Positions 1 to 5,650 of a DNA stretch of 7,311 nt are shown in pieces (position 1 is the first letter of the stretch; each line of letters opens with the position of its first letter). This stretch comes from Chloroflexota bacterium. Lineage in GTDB: Bacteria > Chloroflexota > Anaerolineae > Anaerolineales > Anaerolineaceae. A program made the translations under genes and the position numbers. The notes under the pieces were generated by a model, which saw only the letters and a list, made by a program, of their open reading frames with translations, did not search any database and was not told the DNA's origin. The DNA lies in contig DSBE01000397.1 in the NCBI GenBank assembly GCA_011053085.1, positions 1-7,311 of the forward strand, read 5' to 3'.

Positions 1-19
1 CAACTTTTTCTGATGGCAT
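1..19 (-). CDS. 5' end of a leftward gene, product unknown (partial)
   Basis: Only the first six codons are in the window (M-P-S-E-K-V, reading leftward from the ATG at 19-17). The start is supported by AGGAG at 26-30 on the minus strand, six bases before the ATG, which is ideal spacing. No function can be inferred from six residues. It lies downstream of tRNA-Gly on the same strand and might be reached by read-through from the tRNA promoter, since I see no convincing terminator or separate promoter between them. Confidence 0.5.
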
Positions 20-154
20 ATTTTTCTCCTAATAAAATGTTTTTAAAAGCGAATAGTCAAATAATAGATTTGTGGTGTAAGAGATTTCTCATAAACCACT
101 CTCAAATCATTAATGTTTTATTTATTTATGGGTTGGGATGTATTTAATGGTGAA
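20..154. other. AT-rich intergenic stretch without a gene
   Basis: This stretch separates the leftward partial gene from the 3' end of tRNA-Gly. It is clearly richer in A and T than the rest of the window. An imperfect inverted repeat at 72-99 (GTGGT against ACCAC, with an inner GAG/CTC) could form a weak hairpin but has no T-run on either strand. Apart from the Shine-Dalgarno at 26-30 I see no gene and no clear regulatory element. Confidence 0.6.
26..30 (-). promoter_or_regulatory. Ribosome binding site of the leftward partial gene
   Basis: On the minus strand this reads AGGAG, followed by six A/T bases and then ATG at 19-17. It is the main evidence that the left edge of the window is the start of a gene. 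Confidence 0.55.
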
Positions 155-226
155 AGCGGGCGACCGGATTCGAACCGGCGAATGTTAGCTTGGGAAGCTA
201 ATGCCTTACCACTTGGCGACGCCCGC
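155..226 (-). tRNA. tRNA-Gly, anticodon CCC
   Basis: Decodes GGG glycine codons. Read leftward, the 72-base molecule folds cleanly. The acceptor stem is GCGGGCG/CGCCCGC and the D stem GCC/GGC has an AAGTGGTAA loop. The anticodon stem TTAGC/GCTAA carries the loop TTCCCAA, with anticodon CCC at 194-192. The variable loop is CATTC, and the T stem GCCGG/CCGGT carries TTCGAAT. The unpaired base 73 is U, as expected for bacterial tRNA-Gly. CCA is not encoded (TTC follows the discriminator), so the end must be added by CCA-adding enzyme. The 5' end is 12 bases from the -10 of an exact-consensus promoter. GGG can also be read by a UCC tRNA, so this gene probably supplements one elsewhere in the genome. 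Confidence 0.96.
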
Positions 227-238
227 ACAGTGTGTTCG

Positions 239-267
239 ATTATAGTATCCTAAATGGAGGCTGTCAA
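239..267 (-). promoter_or_regulatory. Consensus sigma-70 promoter for tRNA-Gly
   Basis: On the minus strand the -35 hexamer is TTGACA (267-262) and the -10 is TATAAT (244-239), with exactly 17 bases between. Both hexamers match the housekeeping consensus perfectly. Transcription would begin near 232, a few bases before the mature tRNA 5' end at 226. The match and position agree with the strong promoters typical of stable RNA genes. Confidence 0.85.
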
Positions 268-279
268 GCAGGCAGTCAA
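259..279. repeat. Imperfect 9-bp direct repeat in the divergent promoter region
   Basis: GGCTGTCAA at 259-267 is repeated as GGCAGTCAA at 271-279 (8 of 9 bases), start to start 12 bp. The left copy contains the tRNA -35 hexamer; the right copy lies in the -35 region of the mreB promoter. It could be a regulator site spaced about one helical turn, or chance duplication of a -35-like sequence. No protein can be assigned. Confidence 0.35.
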
Positions 280-290
280 CGGGCAAATTA

Positions 291-299
291 TGTTATAAT
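291..299 (+). promoter_or_regulatory. Extended -10 promoter upstream of mreB
   Basis: The sequence TGTTATAAT is an exact TATAAT hexamer (294-299) preceded by TGn, the extended -10 motif. No good -35 hexamer is seen 16-18 bases upstream, which is usual for extended -10 promoters. The start of transcription would be near 306, giving a leader of about 53 bases before mreB. It is the only clear promoter ahead of the mre genes. Confidence 0.7.
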
Positions 300-312
300 C
301 CCTCGCAGTACG

Positions 313-343
313 TTGCGGAATCTTAAAAAATTCCCTCCCGCAA
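313..343 (+). other. Possible hairpin in the mreB leader
   Basis: TTGCGG at 313-318 can pair with CCGCAA at 338-343. The loop has a competing inner pairing of GGAA (317-320) with TTCC (331-334). The 3' side ends four bases before the mreB Shine-Dalgarno. There is no T-run after it, so it does not look like a terminator; any role in translation is conjecture. Confidence 0.3.
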
Positions 344-346
344 TCC

Positions 347-352
347 AAGGAG
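347..352 (+). promoter_or_regulatory. Ribosome binding site selecting the TTG start of mreB
   Basis: AAGGAG lies six bases upstream of TTG at 359. The first in-frame ATG, at 386, has no such site and would remove the N-terminal segment, so this motif decides the start. Confidence 0.8.
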
Positions 353-358
353 TTTTCA

Positions 359-1417
359 TTGCCGTTTAATCCTTTCAACTGGCTCATGGGGTTGTTCTCA
401 CTCGATATCGGTATTGACCTGGGCACAGCCAATACATTGGTGAATGTTCGTGGCAAAGGCATCGTTATCAATGAACCATCGCATGTGGCGATTGAAAAAC
501 GCACCCGCAAACCGATCGCGATTGGGGCGACCGCCAAGGAAATGGTTGGACGCGCGCCAAACAACGTGATCACGGTGAGACCGCTGCGCGATGGGGTTAT
601 TTCTGAATTTGAAATCACCCAGGCGATGCTGCAGTACTTCATTTATAAAGCCCACCAGCAATCCATCGTGCCTTTGCCACGTCCGCGGGTAGTGATCGGT
701 ATTCCTTCAGGCGCAACCGAAGTGGAAAAACGAGCAGTGTATGATGCGGCAACCGCCGCTGGCGCGCGTGAGATCTATTTGATCGATGAACCCCGCGCAG
801 CAGCCATCGGCGCCGGGTTGTCGGTATCAGATGTACGCGGTGTGATGATGGTGGATATTGGCGGCGGCACTACTGAAGTCGCTATCCTATCGATGGGTGG
901 GGTGGTCGTTTCGCGCTCACTGCGTGTGGCAGGCGATGAATTGGATGAAGATATCATCCAATATCTGCGCAACAAATATAATTTGCTGATTGGTGAACGC
1001 ATGGCAGAACAGGTGAAATACACCATTGGCTCTGCTTATCCATTGGAAACGGAAAAAACCATGGCGGTGCGCGGGCGCAACCTGGTGACAGGCTTGCCGG
1101 AATCCATTGAAATTTCCTCTGTAGAAATCCGTGATGCCATTTCAGGCTCTGTCAAAGTGATTATTGACACCATCCGCGATGCGCTGGATGAAGCACCGCC
1201 TGAAATCGGGGCTGACCTGATTGAAACTGGCATCTGCCTGGCTGGCGGCAGTTCGCAATTGCAAGGATTAGCAGACCGCCTGAGCGATGATCTGAAATTA
1301 AAAGTATGGGTGGCAGATGATCCCATGACCTGCGTGGCGCGCGGCGCTGCGGCGGTTTTGGGAAATCTACCGGAATATGCCCATATGTTAACAGGTTTGG
1401 AGCGATCTACCTCTTGA
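359..1417 (+). CDS. mreB: Rod shape-determining protein MreB (bacterial actin)
   Basis: MreB is an ATP-binding actin homologue that forms membrane-attached filaments on the cytoplasmic face and orients the elongasome. The 352 residues match the usual family length (about 335-350). The actin-fold motifs are in order: phosphate-1 loop DIGIDLGTANT at 16-26, the glutamate of IDEP at 142-145 (E144, the expected catalytic position), phosphate-2 DIGGGTTEVA at 166-175, and the adenosine motif LAGGSSQLQGL at 294-304. The N-terminus (MPFNPFNWLMGLF) is hydrophobic and could serve as a membrane anchor, as the N-terminal helix of some MreBs does. The start is TTG, fixed by AAGGAG at 347-352. It leads the mre cluster; mreC follows after 28 bases. 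Small oddities are R146 where E. coli MreB has M (IEEPMAAA), and GGSSQ in place of the usual GGGA near the adenosine site. Identification is secure. Confidence 0.97.
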   Translation: MPFNPFNWLMGLFSLDIGIDLGTANTLVNVRGKGIVINEPSHVAIEKRTRKPIAIGATAKEMVGRAPNNVITVRPLRDGVISEFEITQAMLQYFIYKAHQQSIVPLPRPRVVIGIPSGATEVEKRAVYDAATAAGAREIYLIDEPRAAAIGAGLSVSDVRGVMMVDIGGGTTEVAILSMGGVVVSRSLRVAGDELDEDIIQYLRNKYNLLIGERMAEQVKYTIGSAYPLETEKTMAVRGRNLVTGLPESIEISSVEIRDAISGSVKVIIDTIRDALDEAPPEIGADLIETGICLAGGSSQLQGLADRLSDDLKLKVWVADDPMTCVARGAAAVLGNLPEYAHMLTGLERSTS

Positions 1418-1445
1418 TCCGCTTGAATCACAAGAGAATGAGAAA

Positions 1446-1550
1446 ATGAAACCCCCAAAAATCCATCCCTGGCAGATTGGTGTTCTCCTGCTCCTCATGG
1501 CAGGTATGATCACGCTGTCAATGAGGTTACTTGAGCGAGATGTTAGGCGG
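1446..1550 (+). CDS. mreC: N-terminal membrane-anchor part of MreC, in a different frame from the rest
   Basis: From ATG 1446 the frame encodes a short basic N-terminus, a single hydrophobic helix of about 15-18 residues (IGVLLLLMAGMITLSM) and then charged residues. This is the usual start of MreC: cytoplasmic tail, membrane helix, then periplasmic coiled coil. The frame stays open to a stop at 1632-1634, but beyond about 1550 it no longer resembles MreC; the MreC-like sequence continues in the next frame. The end given here is approximate. The ATG is 28 bases after the mreB stop with only a weak purine-rich Shine-Dalgarno (AAGAGA at 1432-1437). I read this as the 5' part of mreC separated from the body by a one-base frame disruption. 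An independent 62-residue peptide is possible but less likely. Confidence 0.6.
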
Positions 1551-2289
1551 GGCAACTGGCCCGTTGGTGTCTCTGCAGTCCTGGGTGTCAAGTCGATTTG
1601 TGCGCATTTACACATTCGTCACAGCTTCTTCTGATGTGATCGGGTTGGTGCAGCAGAATGAGGCATTGGAACTTGAGGTCGCCAATCTGCAAAAACAGGT
1701 CATTGAAATGGAAGAGGATTTGCGAGAAGCGCAGCTCTATTACGCTTTGCTGGATTTTGCGCGCAGCAAACCCGATAACCAGTATATTGCGGCGTTAGTA
1801 ATCGGCAAAGACCCCAGTCCGTTCATGAACTACGTCATCCTTGATCATGGTTCCAGTGATGGTGTCCGCATGGGCATGCCGGTGATAACAGAAAAAGGAC
1901 TGGTTGGTCGGGTGGATGCGGTGACAGCCAATGCCGCCCGCGTTCAACTGGTCAATTCACCTGATTTTGCCGTGAATGTACAGACACAGAATACCAACGC
2001 AGAAGGTGTTGTGACCGGTTCGATCACTGGGGCATTAGTCATGGATATGGTCATTCAGACTATGACGCTGCAGCCTGGCGATTTGGTATTGACCTCAGGC
2101 CTGGGTGGTAACTTCCCCTCAAACCTGCTGATTGGTGAAGTGAGAACCGTGACCAGGCAGGAGAATGCTTTATTCCAGAGCGCTTCGGTGCAGTCAGCGG
2201 TTGATTTCCGTCAATTGGAAGTGGTATTAATCATCCGTAATTTCCAGCCTGTAGAGATCGACCCCCTAATCCCGCAGGAAGGATCATGA
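1531..2289 (+). CDS. mreC: Rod shape-determining protein MreC, main part
   Basis: MreC is a bitopic elongasome protein whose periplasmic domain binds and activates PBP2. This frame gives 252 residues from TTG 1531: a predicted coiled coil at about 38-72, then the paired beta-domain region at about 85-235. Family-like stretches include IGKDPSPFMNYVILDHGSSDGV (at 91-112, quoted in part: IGKDPSPF and GSSDGV), GMPVITEKGLVGRV, PGDLVLTSGLGG and VDFRQLEVVLII. No membrane helix is present; the matching one lies upstream in another frame (ATG 1446). The frame is closed by TGA at 1522-1524. TTG 1531 has GAGG at 1523-1526 only four bases away, so an internal start is conceivable, but it would give a soluble, unanchored protein. 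The true product is probably a fusion of about 280 residues. mreD follows after three bases. Confidence 0.88.
   Translation: MSEMLGGATGPLVSLQSWVSSRFVRIYTFVTASSDVIGLVQQNEALELEVANLQKQVIEMEEDLREAQLYYALLDFARSKPDNQYIAALVIGKDPSPFMNYVILDHGSSDGVRMGMPVITEKGLVGRVDAVTANAARVQLVNSPDFAVNVQTQNTNAEGVVTGSITGALVMDMVIQTMTLQPGDLVLTSGLGGNFPSNLLIGEVRTVTRQENALFQSASVQSAVDFRQLEVVLIIRNFQPVEIDPLIPQEGS
2276..2283 (+). promoter_or_regulatory. Ribosome binding site of mreD
   Basis: AGGAAGGA lies inside the last codons of mreC, nine bases before ATG 2293. It favours that start over the ATG at 2286, which overlaps the mreC stop but opens a non-MreD frame. Confidence 0.65.
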
Positions 2290-2292
2290 CCG

Positions 2293-2799
2293 ATGAGCGC
2301 AATTATCGGCCTTGCCTACCTTTCAGTGGGCATGATGCTTCAAACCGCCATTTTAAGCCGAATCCCTCTGATCAATGGAACCGTTGATCTTATTCTGATC
2401 GTCCTGATCGCCTGGGCATTACAGGACGGACTTGATGAGTGGGAGGTGTGGGTGTGGACCCTGGTTGGTGCAGTTTTGTTGGGGTTTGTCTCAAAAGCTC
2501 CCTGGCCTCTGTATGTCATTTCCTACGTAATCATCATCCTGTTGCTGCGGCAGGTGCAAAAAAAGGTGTGGAAGGCGTCTGTGCTTCTGCTATTTTTGGG
2601 CATCGCTTTGGCTACGTTGTTCCAACAAAGCCTGTTCTATGGGTTTTACCGCTTTGTTTATACTGTACCATTGCCATTAAATGAAAGTTTTCTTTATATT
2701 ATTGTGCCGTCAATGGTGTTAAACTTGTTATTCGCATTTCCCGTTTATCTGGTTATCAAAGATACCGCTGAATGGCTTCATCCACAGGAGGATGTCTGA
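2293..2799 (+). CDS. mreD: Rod shape-determining protein MreD
   Basis: MreD is an integral membrane component of the elongasome, partner of MreC. The 168 residues are close to the usual family length (about 160-180) and strongly hydrophobic, with segments at about 4-22, 30-46, 54-86 (probably two), 94-112 and 132-155. MreD sequences are poorly conserved, so the call rests on length, membrane pattern, the NGTVDLILIVLIAWAL stretch (a form of the common P-DLLLLLVVAL-type second segment) and its place between mreC and mrdA. It starts three bases after mreC and its stop overlaps the mrdA start by one base, which suggests translational coupling on both sides. Confidence 0.92.
   Translation: MSAIIGLAYLSVGMMLQTAILSRIPLINGTVDLILIVLIAWALQDGLDEWEVWVWTLVGAVLLGFVSKAPWPLYVISYVIIILLLRQVQKKVWKASVLLLFLGIALATLFQQSLFYGFYRFVYTVPLPLNESFLYIIVPSMVLNLLFAFPVYLVIKDTAEWLHPQEDV
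2786..2791 (+). promoter_or_regulatory. Ribosome binding site of mrdA
   Basis: AGGAGG, a perfect Shine-Dalgarno, lies seven bases before ATG 2799 and within the end of mreD. It selects ATG 2799 over the in-frame ATG at 2772, which would add nine residues and a longer overlap. Confidence 0.85.
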
Positions 2800-4886
2800 T
2801 GTCTGAAAGTACACGCAGTGATTTCCAACCCTGGCGGCTGCGTTTTGTCATAATTGGCTTGCTGGCTGTGTTTGGCCTGTACCTGGGGCGAATGTTCATG
2901 CTGCAGGTTGTGAGTGGTCAGGAGTATTTGGCACAGGCAGATGATAACCGCACTACCACGATCACACTGCACACCGAAAGGGGAGTAATTTACGATCGCA
3001 ATGGTGTTGTGTTGGCACGCAATGTGCCATCCTATAATCTTGTGATCGTGCCTGGTGAGTTGCCCGACGATGACGGTGATATCGAAACCATTTACCGTGA
3101 ACTGTCAGCCCTGGTGGCGGTTCCGGTAACTGCGGGTGAAGTGACTGAAGAGACCGCCCGCTTGTTCACCCCCTGCCGTACAAATTTTGGCATCAAAGAG
3201 ATCGTTTTCATCGCTGGGTCCATCGCGCCCTATCGCGCGGTTCAAATTGCCTGTGATATCCCTGAGGATATCGCCATGGCGATCAAAGAAGAAAGCGGCT
3301 TGTGGCCTGGGGTAGACATTGAGGTAGTTCCCATTCGTGAATACCCCACCGGTGTGCTTACCGGCGAGGTAATTGGTTTTTTGGGGCCGATTCCATCTGC
3401 TTTTGAAGAGTATTATCGTGGATTCGGGTATGAACCGAATATTGATAAGGTCGGTTATGCTGGCGTGGAAGCCTCACTGCAGGAAATTTTAGGCGGGGTG
3501 AATGGCTATCGGGTGGTCGAGGTGGATGCGCTCGGGCAGATCATCCGTGACCTGGAAGACCCGGTGGAACCGATTCCCGGGCAGAATGTGAAATTGACCA
3601 TTGATTTACGATTGCAAACCGCGGCGCGGGCAGCGTTGCTGAAGCATTTTGAGGGCTGGAATGCCTGGAAGGGAGAAGAGTGGCTGCAAAATGGCGCGGT
3701 GATCGCCATGAATCCCAAAACCGGTGAGGTGCTGGCAATGGTGTCTTATCCGACGGTAGAAAACAACCGCATGGCTCGTTTCATACCCGCTGAATATTTT
3801 AACCAGATCAGTAATGACCCCTGGAAACCATTGCTGAATCATGCCATTTCAGCTGAACATCCTCCCGGATCGGTGTACAAACTGGCAGCATCCATTGGTA
3901 TTTTGAATGAAGGCGTAGTCGAGATTGATGAGATCATCGAATGTCCAGAAGCCGGCAAAATCACGGTGTTGCAGAAATTCACCCCCAATGATCCTGGTAT
4001 CCCGCAGGATTATGTTTGCTGGCTGCGAGATGAAGCGGGCAACCGAACCGGTCACGGTGATGTTGCCTGGCATCAATCCATTGCCTGGTCATGTGATGTG
4101 TATTTCTACAAGGTGTCAGGCGGTTATCAGGATGAGGTCCCGCAAGGCCTGGGGGTGTGGTTGATGGGCGATTATGCCAGGGCATTGGGCTATGGAGAAG
4201 TAACCGGCATTGAATTGCCTGGAGAGCAGGATGGGCTGGTGCCGGACCCCAACTGGAAACGCATTAACGTGGGAGAAACCTGGGCAACCGGCGATACCTA
4301 CATCGCTTCCATGGGACAGGGCTATGTGCTGGCGACCCCGCTGCAGGTTTTGGTTTCATTCAATATTCTGGCGAATGAAGGTAAATATATGCAACCGACA
4401 CTGGTGCATGATCTGATTGATGCAAGCGGTGAAGTGGTGCAACCATTTGAACCAAGGTTAAAATGGGACATCACCCAGGACGCGTTGATACCGGTCTACG
4501 ATGAGAACCGGTTTGCCACCGGAGAATATAAGACCGTGGACCCGCAAGTGATCGCCGAAAGCATGGTCGGGATGAGGATGGTGGTGACAGATCCGCGTGG
4601 AACCGCCCGAAGGATTTTTGAGGGTTCGTTTGTTGAATCGGGCGGTAAAACTGGTACTGCCGAGTATTGTGATGACAAAGCAGCTGCCGCAGACCGCTGC
4701 CGGTCTGGCGCCTGGCCGGCGCATGCCTGGTACGTTGGGTATGCACCCTATGATGACCCGGAAATTGTGGTGGTTGCGTTTGTTTACGACGGCACAGAGG
4801 GCTCAGAAGTGGCGGCCCCGATTGTTCGTGAGGTTCTCGAGGCCTGGTATTTATTGCAACAGCTCGATCAACCGACTGGTAATTGA
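2799..4886 (+). CDS. mrdA: Penicillin-binding protein 2 (elongasome DD-transpeptidase)
   Basis: PBP2 cross-links new peptidoglycan in the side wall and works with the glycosyltransferase RodA. From ATG 2799 it has 695 residues, a normal to slightly long class B PBP. A short cytoplasmic tail is followed by one membrane helix at about 15-36. The pedestal region contains RGVIYDRNGVVLA at 61-73 and the GYAGVEASLQEIL stretch at 219-231. The transpeptidase motifs are S358-V-Y-K361 (catalytic serine and lysine), S431-C-D433 (SxD, the normal PBP2 form of SxN) and K617-T-G619. D398, H419 and C432 lie where a zinc site has been described in Acinetobacter PBP2. An insert after the KTG motif carries C624 and C634. 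The TGA stop of mreD and this ATG share one base. The gene is intact. Confidence 0.96.
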   Translation: MSESTRSDFQPWRLRFVIIGLLAVFGLYLGRMFMLQVVSGQEYLAQADDNRTTTITLHTERGVIYDRNGVVLARNVPSYNLVIVPGELPDDDGDIETIYRELSALVAVPVTAGEVTEETARLFTPCRTNFGIKEIVFIAGSIAPYRAVQIACDIPEDIAMAIKEESGLWPGVDIEVVPIREYPTGVLTGEVIGFLGPIPSAFEEYYRGFGYEPNIDKVGYAGVEASLQEILGGVNGYRVVEVDALGQIIRDLEDPVEPIPGQNVKLTIDLRLQTAARAALLKHFEGWNAWKGEEWLQNGAVIAMNPKTGEVLAMVSYPTVENNRMARFIPAEYFNQISNDPWKPLLNHAISAEHPPGSVYKLAASIGILNEGVVEIDEIIECPEAGKITVLQKFTPNDPGIPQDYVCWLRDEAGNRTGHGDVAWHQSIAWSCDVYFYKVSGGYQDEVPQGLGVWLMGDYARALGYGEVTGIELPGEQDGLVPDPNWKRINVGETWATGDTYIASMGQGYVLATPLQVLVSFNILANEGKYMQPTLVHDLIDASGEVVQPFEPRLKWDITQDALIPVYDENRFATGEYKTVDPQVIAESMVGMRMVVTDPRGTARRIFEGSFVESGGKTGTAEYCDDKAAAADRCRSGAWPAHAWYVGYAPYDDPEIVVVAFVYDGTEGSEVAAPIVREVLEAWYLLQQLDQPTGN

Positions 4887-4919
4887 CACCATTTTGATCC
4901 ATGCAATTTTCGCTTGCCT

Positions 4920-4928
4920 TGCTATAAT
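4920..4928 (+). promoter_or_regulatory. Extended -10 promoter for minC
   Basis: TGCTATAAT is an exact TATAAT hexamer (4923-4928) with the TGn extension, in the gap after mrdA. No -35 hexamer is seen at 16-18 bases. Transcription should begin about 4934-4936, which coincides with the first ATG of minC at 4935, so the message would have little or no leader. It would let minCDE-rodA be expressed separately from mreBCD-mrdA. Confidence 0.6.
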
Positions 4929-4934
4929 GAGTCG

Positions 4935-5633
4935 ATGATGATGGATACCATGCAACAAGTTTCTGTGGAAATAAAAGGTGTGCAAAATGCCTTGCTGGTT
5001 ACCTTCGGTGAGGGTGACTGGCTGTCGGCTGAGGCCAGTCTGCTGCAACGGGTAGATGCGCAGAATGCCTTTTTTAAAGGCGGGCGTTTGGTGGTGGACG
5101 TGGCTCAGCGCAAATTGAAGGCTGCTGACATGGGTAAATTCCGCGATCTGCTTTCTGAACGAGGGGTGTCACTGTGGGGTGTGTTAACCACGTCGGTCAC
5201 AACCCGGGAAACCGCCCGCCGGCTGGGTCTGGCAACACAACTGCCGGGCAGCAAGCCTGTGCGGCGTCTGTCAGAACGAAGGTCAACCACACCTCAAGAA
5301 CAAGAGGAAGCGCTTTTGATCCGCAAGACGCTGCGCTCCGGCATGAAAATCGAACACAGCGGTCATGTGACCGTGATTGGTGATGTGAACCCTGGGGCGG
5401 AGATTGTCGCGGGGGGCGATGTGGTCGTGTGGGGACGGCTGCGCGGCAGTGTTTCTGCCGGTGTAGAAACCAACCCAAATGCGATTGTGTGCGCCATGGA
5501 GATGGAGCCAACGCATTTACGGATTGCTGATACAATAGCTAACGTTCCCGCCCGCAGGCGCGGTGAAAAGCGAGGGCCGGAAATGGCATCTATATATAAA
5601 AACGAGGTTATTTTCCGTTTCTGGAAAAAATAA
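4935..5633 (+). CDS. minC: Septum site-determining protein MinC (FtsZ inhibitor)
   Basis: MinC blocks FtsZ ring assembly where MinD recruits it to the membrane. From ATG 4935 it has 232 residues, a normal length. Residues from about 5 to 105 form the N-terminal FtsZ-inhibiting domain. After a polar linker (about 107-125) the C-terminal beta-helix domain shows VIGDVNPGAEIVAGGDV, VWGRLRG and LRIADTIA (195-202), with the PEMASI tail from 215. The MinD-binding motif usually written RSGQ appears as RSGM at 134-137. Start choice is uncertain: ATGs at 4935, 4938, 4941 and 4950 are in frame and none has a real Shine-Dalgarno. An upstream TTG (4914) would place the -10 element inside the gene. The extended -10 ending at 4928 favours a leaderless start at 4935. 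The gene ends in tandem stops (TAATAA), 17 bases before minD. Confidence 0.94.
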   Translation: MMMDTMQQVSVEIKGVQNALLVTFGEGDWLSAEASLLQRVDAQNAFFKGGRLVVDVAQRKLKAADMGKFRDLLSERGVSLWGVLTTSVTTRETARRLGLATQLPGSKPVRRLSERRSTTPQEQEEALLIRKTLRSGMKIEHSGHVTVIGDVNPGAEIVAGGDVVVWGRLRGSVSAGVETNPNAIVCAMEMEPTHLRIADTIANVPARRRGEKRGPEMASIYKNEVIFRFWKK

Positions 5634-5650
5634 TAAGAGGTAGAGGATTC

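Noticed and set aside
32..60. TTGACT (minus strand) as promoter of the leftward gene
   Set aside because: The matching -10 would be poor and would put the transcription start inside the Shine-Dalgarno region.
72..99. Inverted repeat downstream of tRNA-Gly as a terminator
   Set aside because: The stem is interrupted by mismatches and no T-run follows on either strand.
359..385. ATG 386 as the true mreB start
   Set aside because: No Shine-Dalgarno precedes it, while TTG 359 has AAGGAG at six bases.
1542..1548. GTTAGGC, resembling the yeast Ty1 +1 frameshift site CTTAGGC, in the mreC overlap
   Set aside because: The slip needs a tRNA that re-pairs from the first codon to UUA; the valine codon here would not, and the Ty1 mechanism is not known in bacteria.
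2772..2798. Upstream in-frame ATG as the start of mrdA
   Set aside because: It lacks a ribosome binding site, while ATG 2799 has a perfect AGGAGG at seven bases.
4883..4888. TTGACA overlapping the mrdA stop, a possible -35 for minC
   Set aside because: The only good -10 (4923-4928) is 34 bases away, and the sequence at the correct distance (about 4906-4911) is not -10-like.
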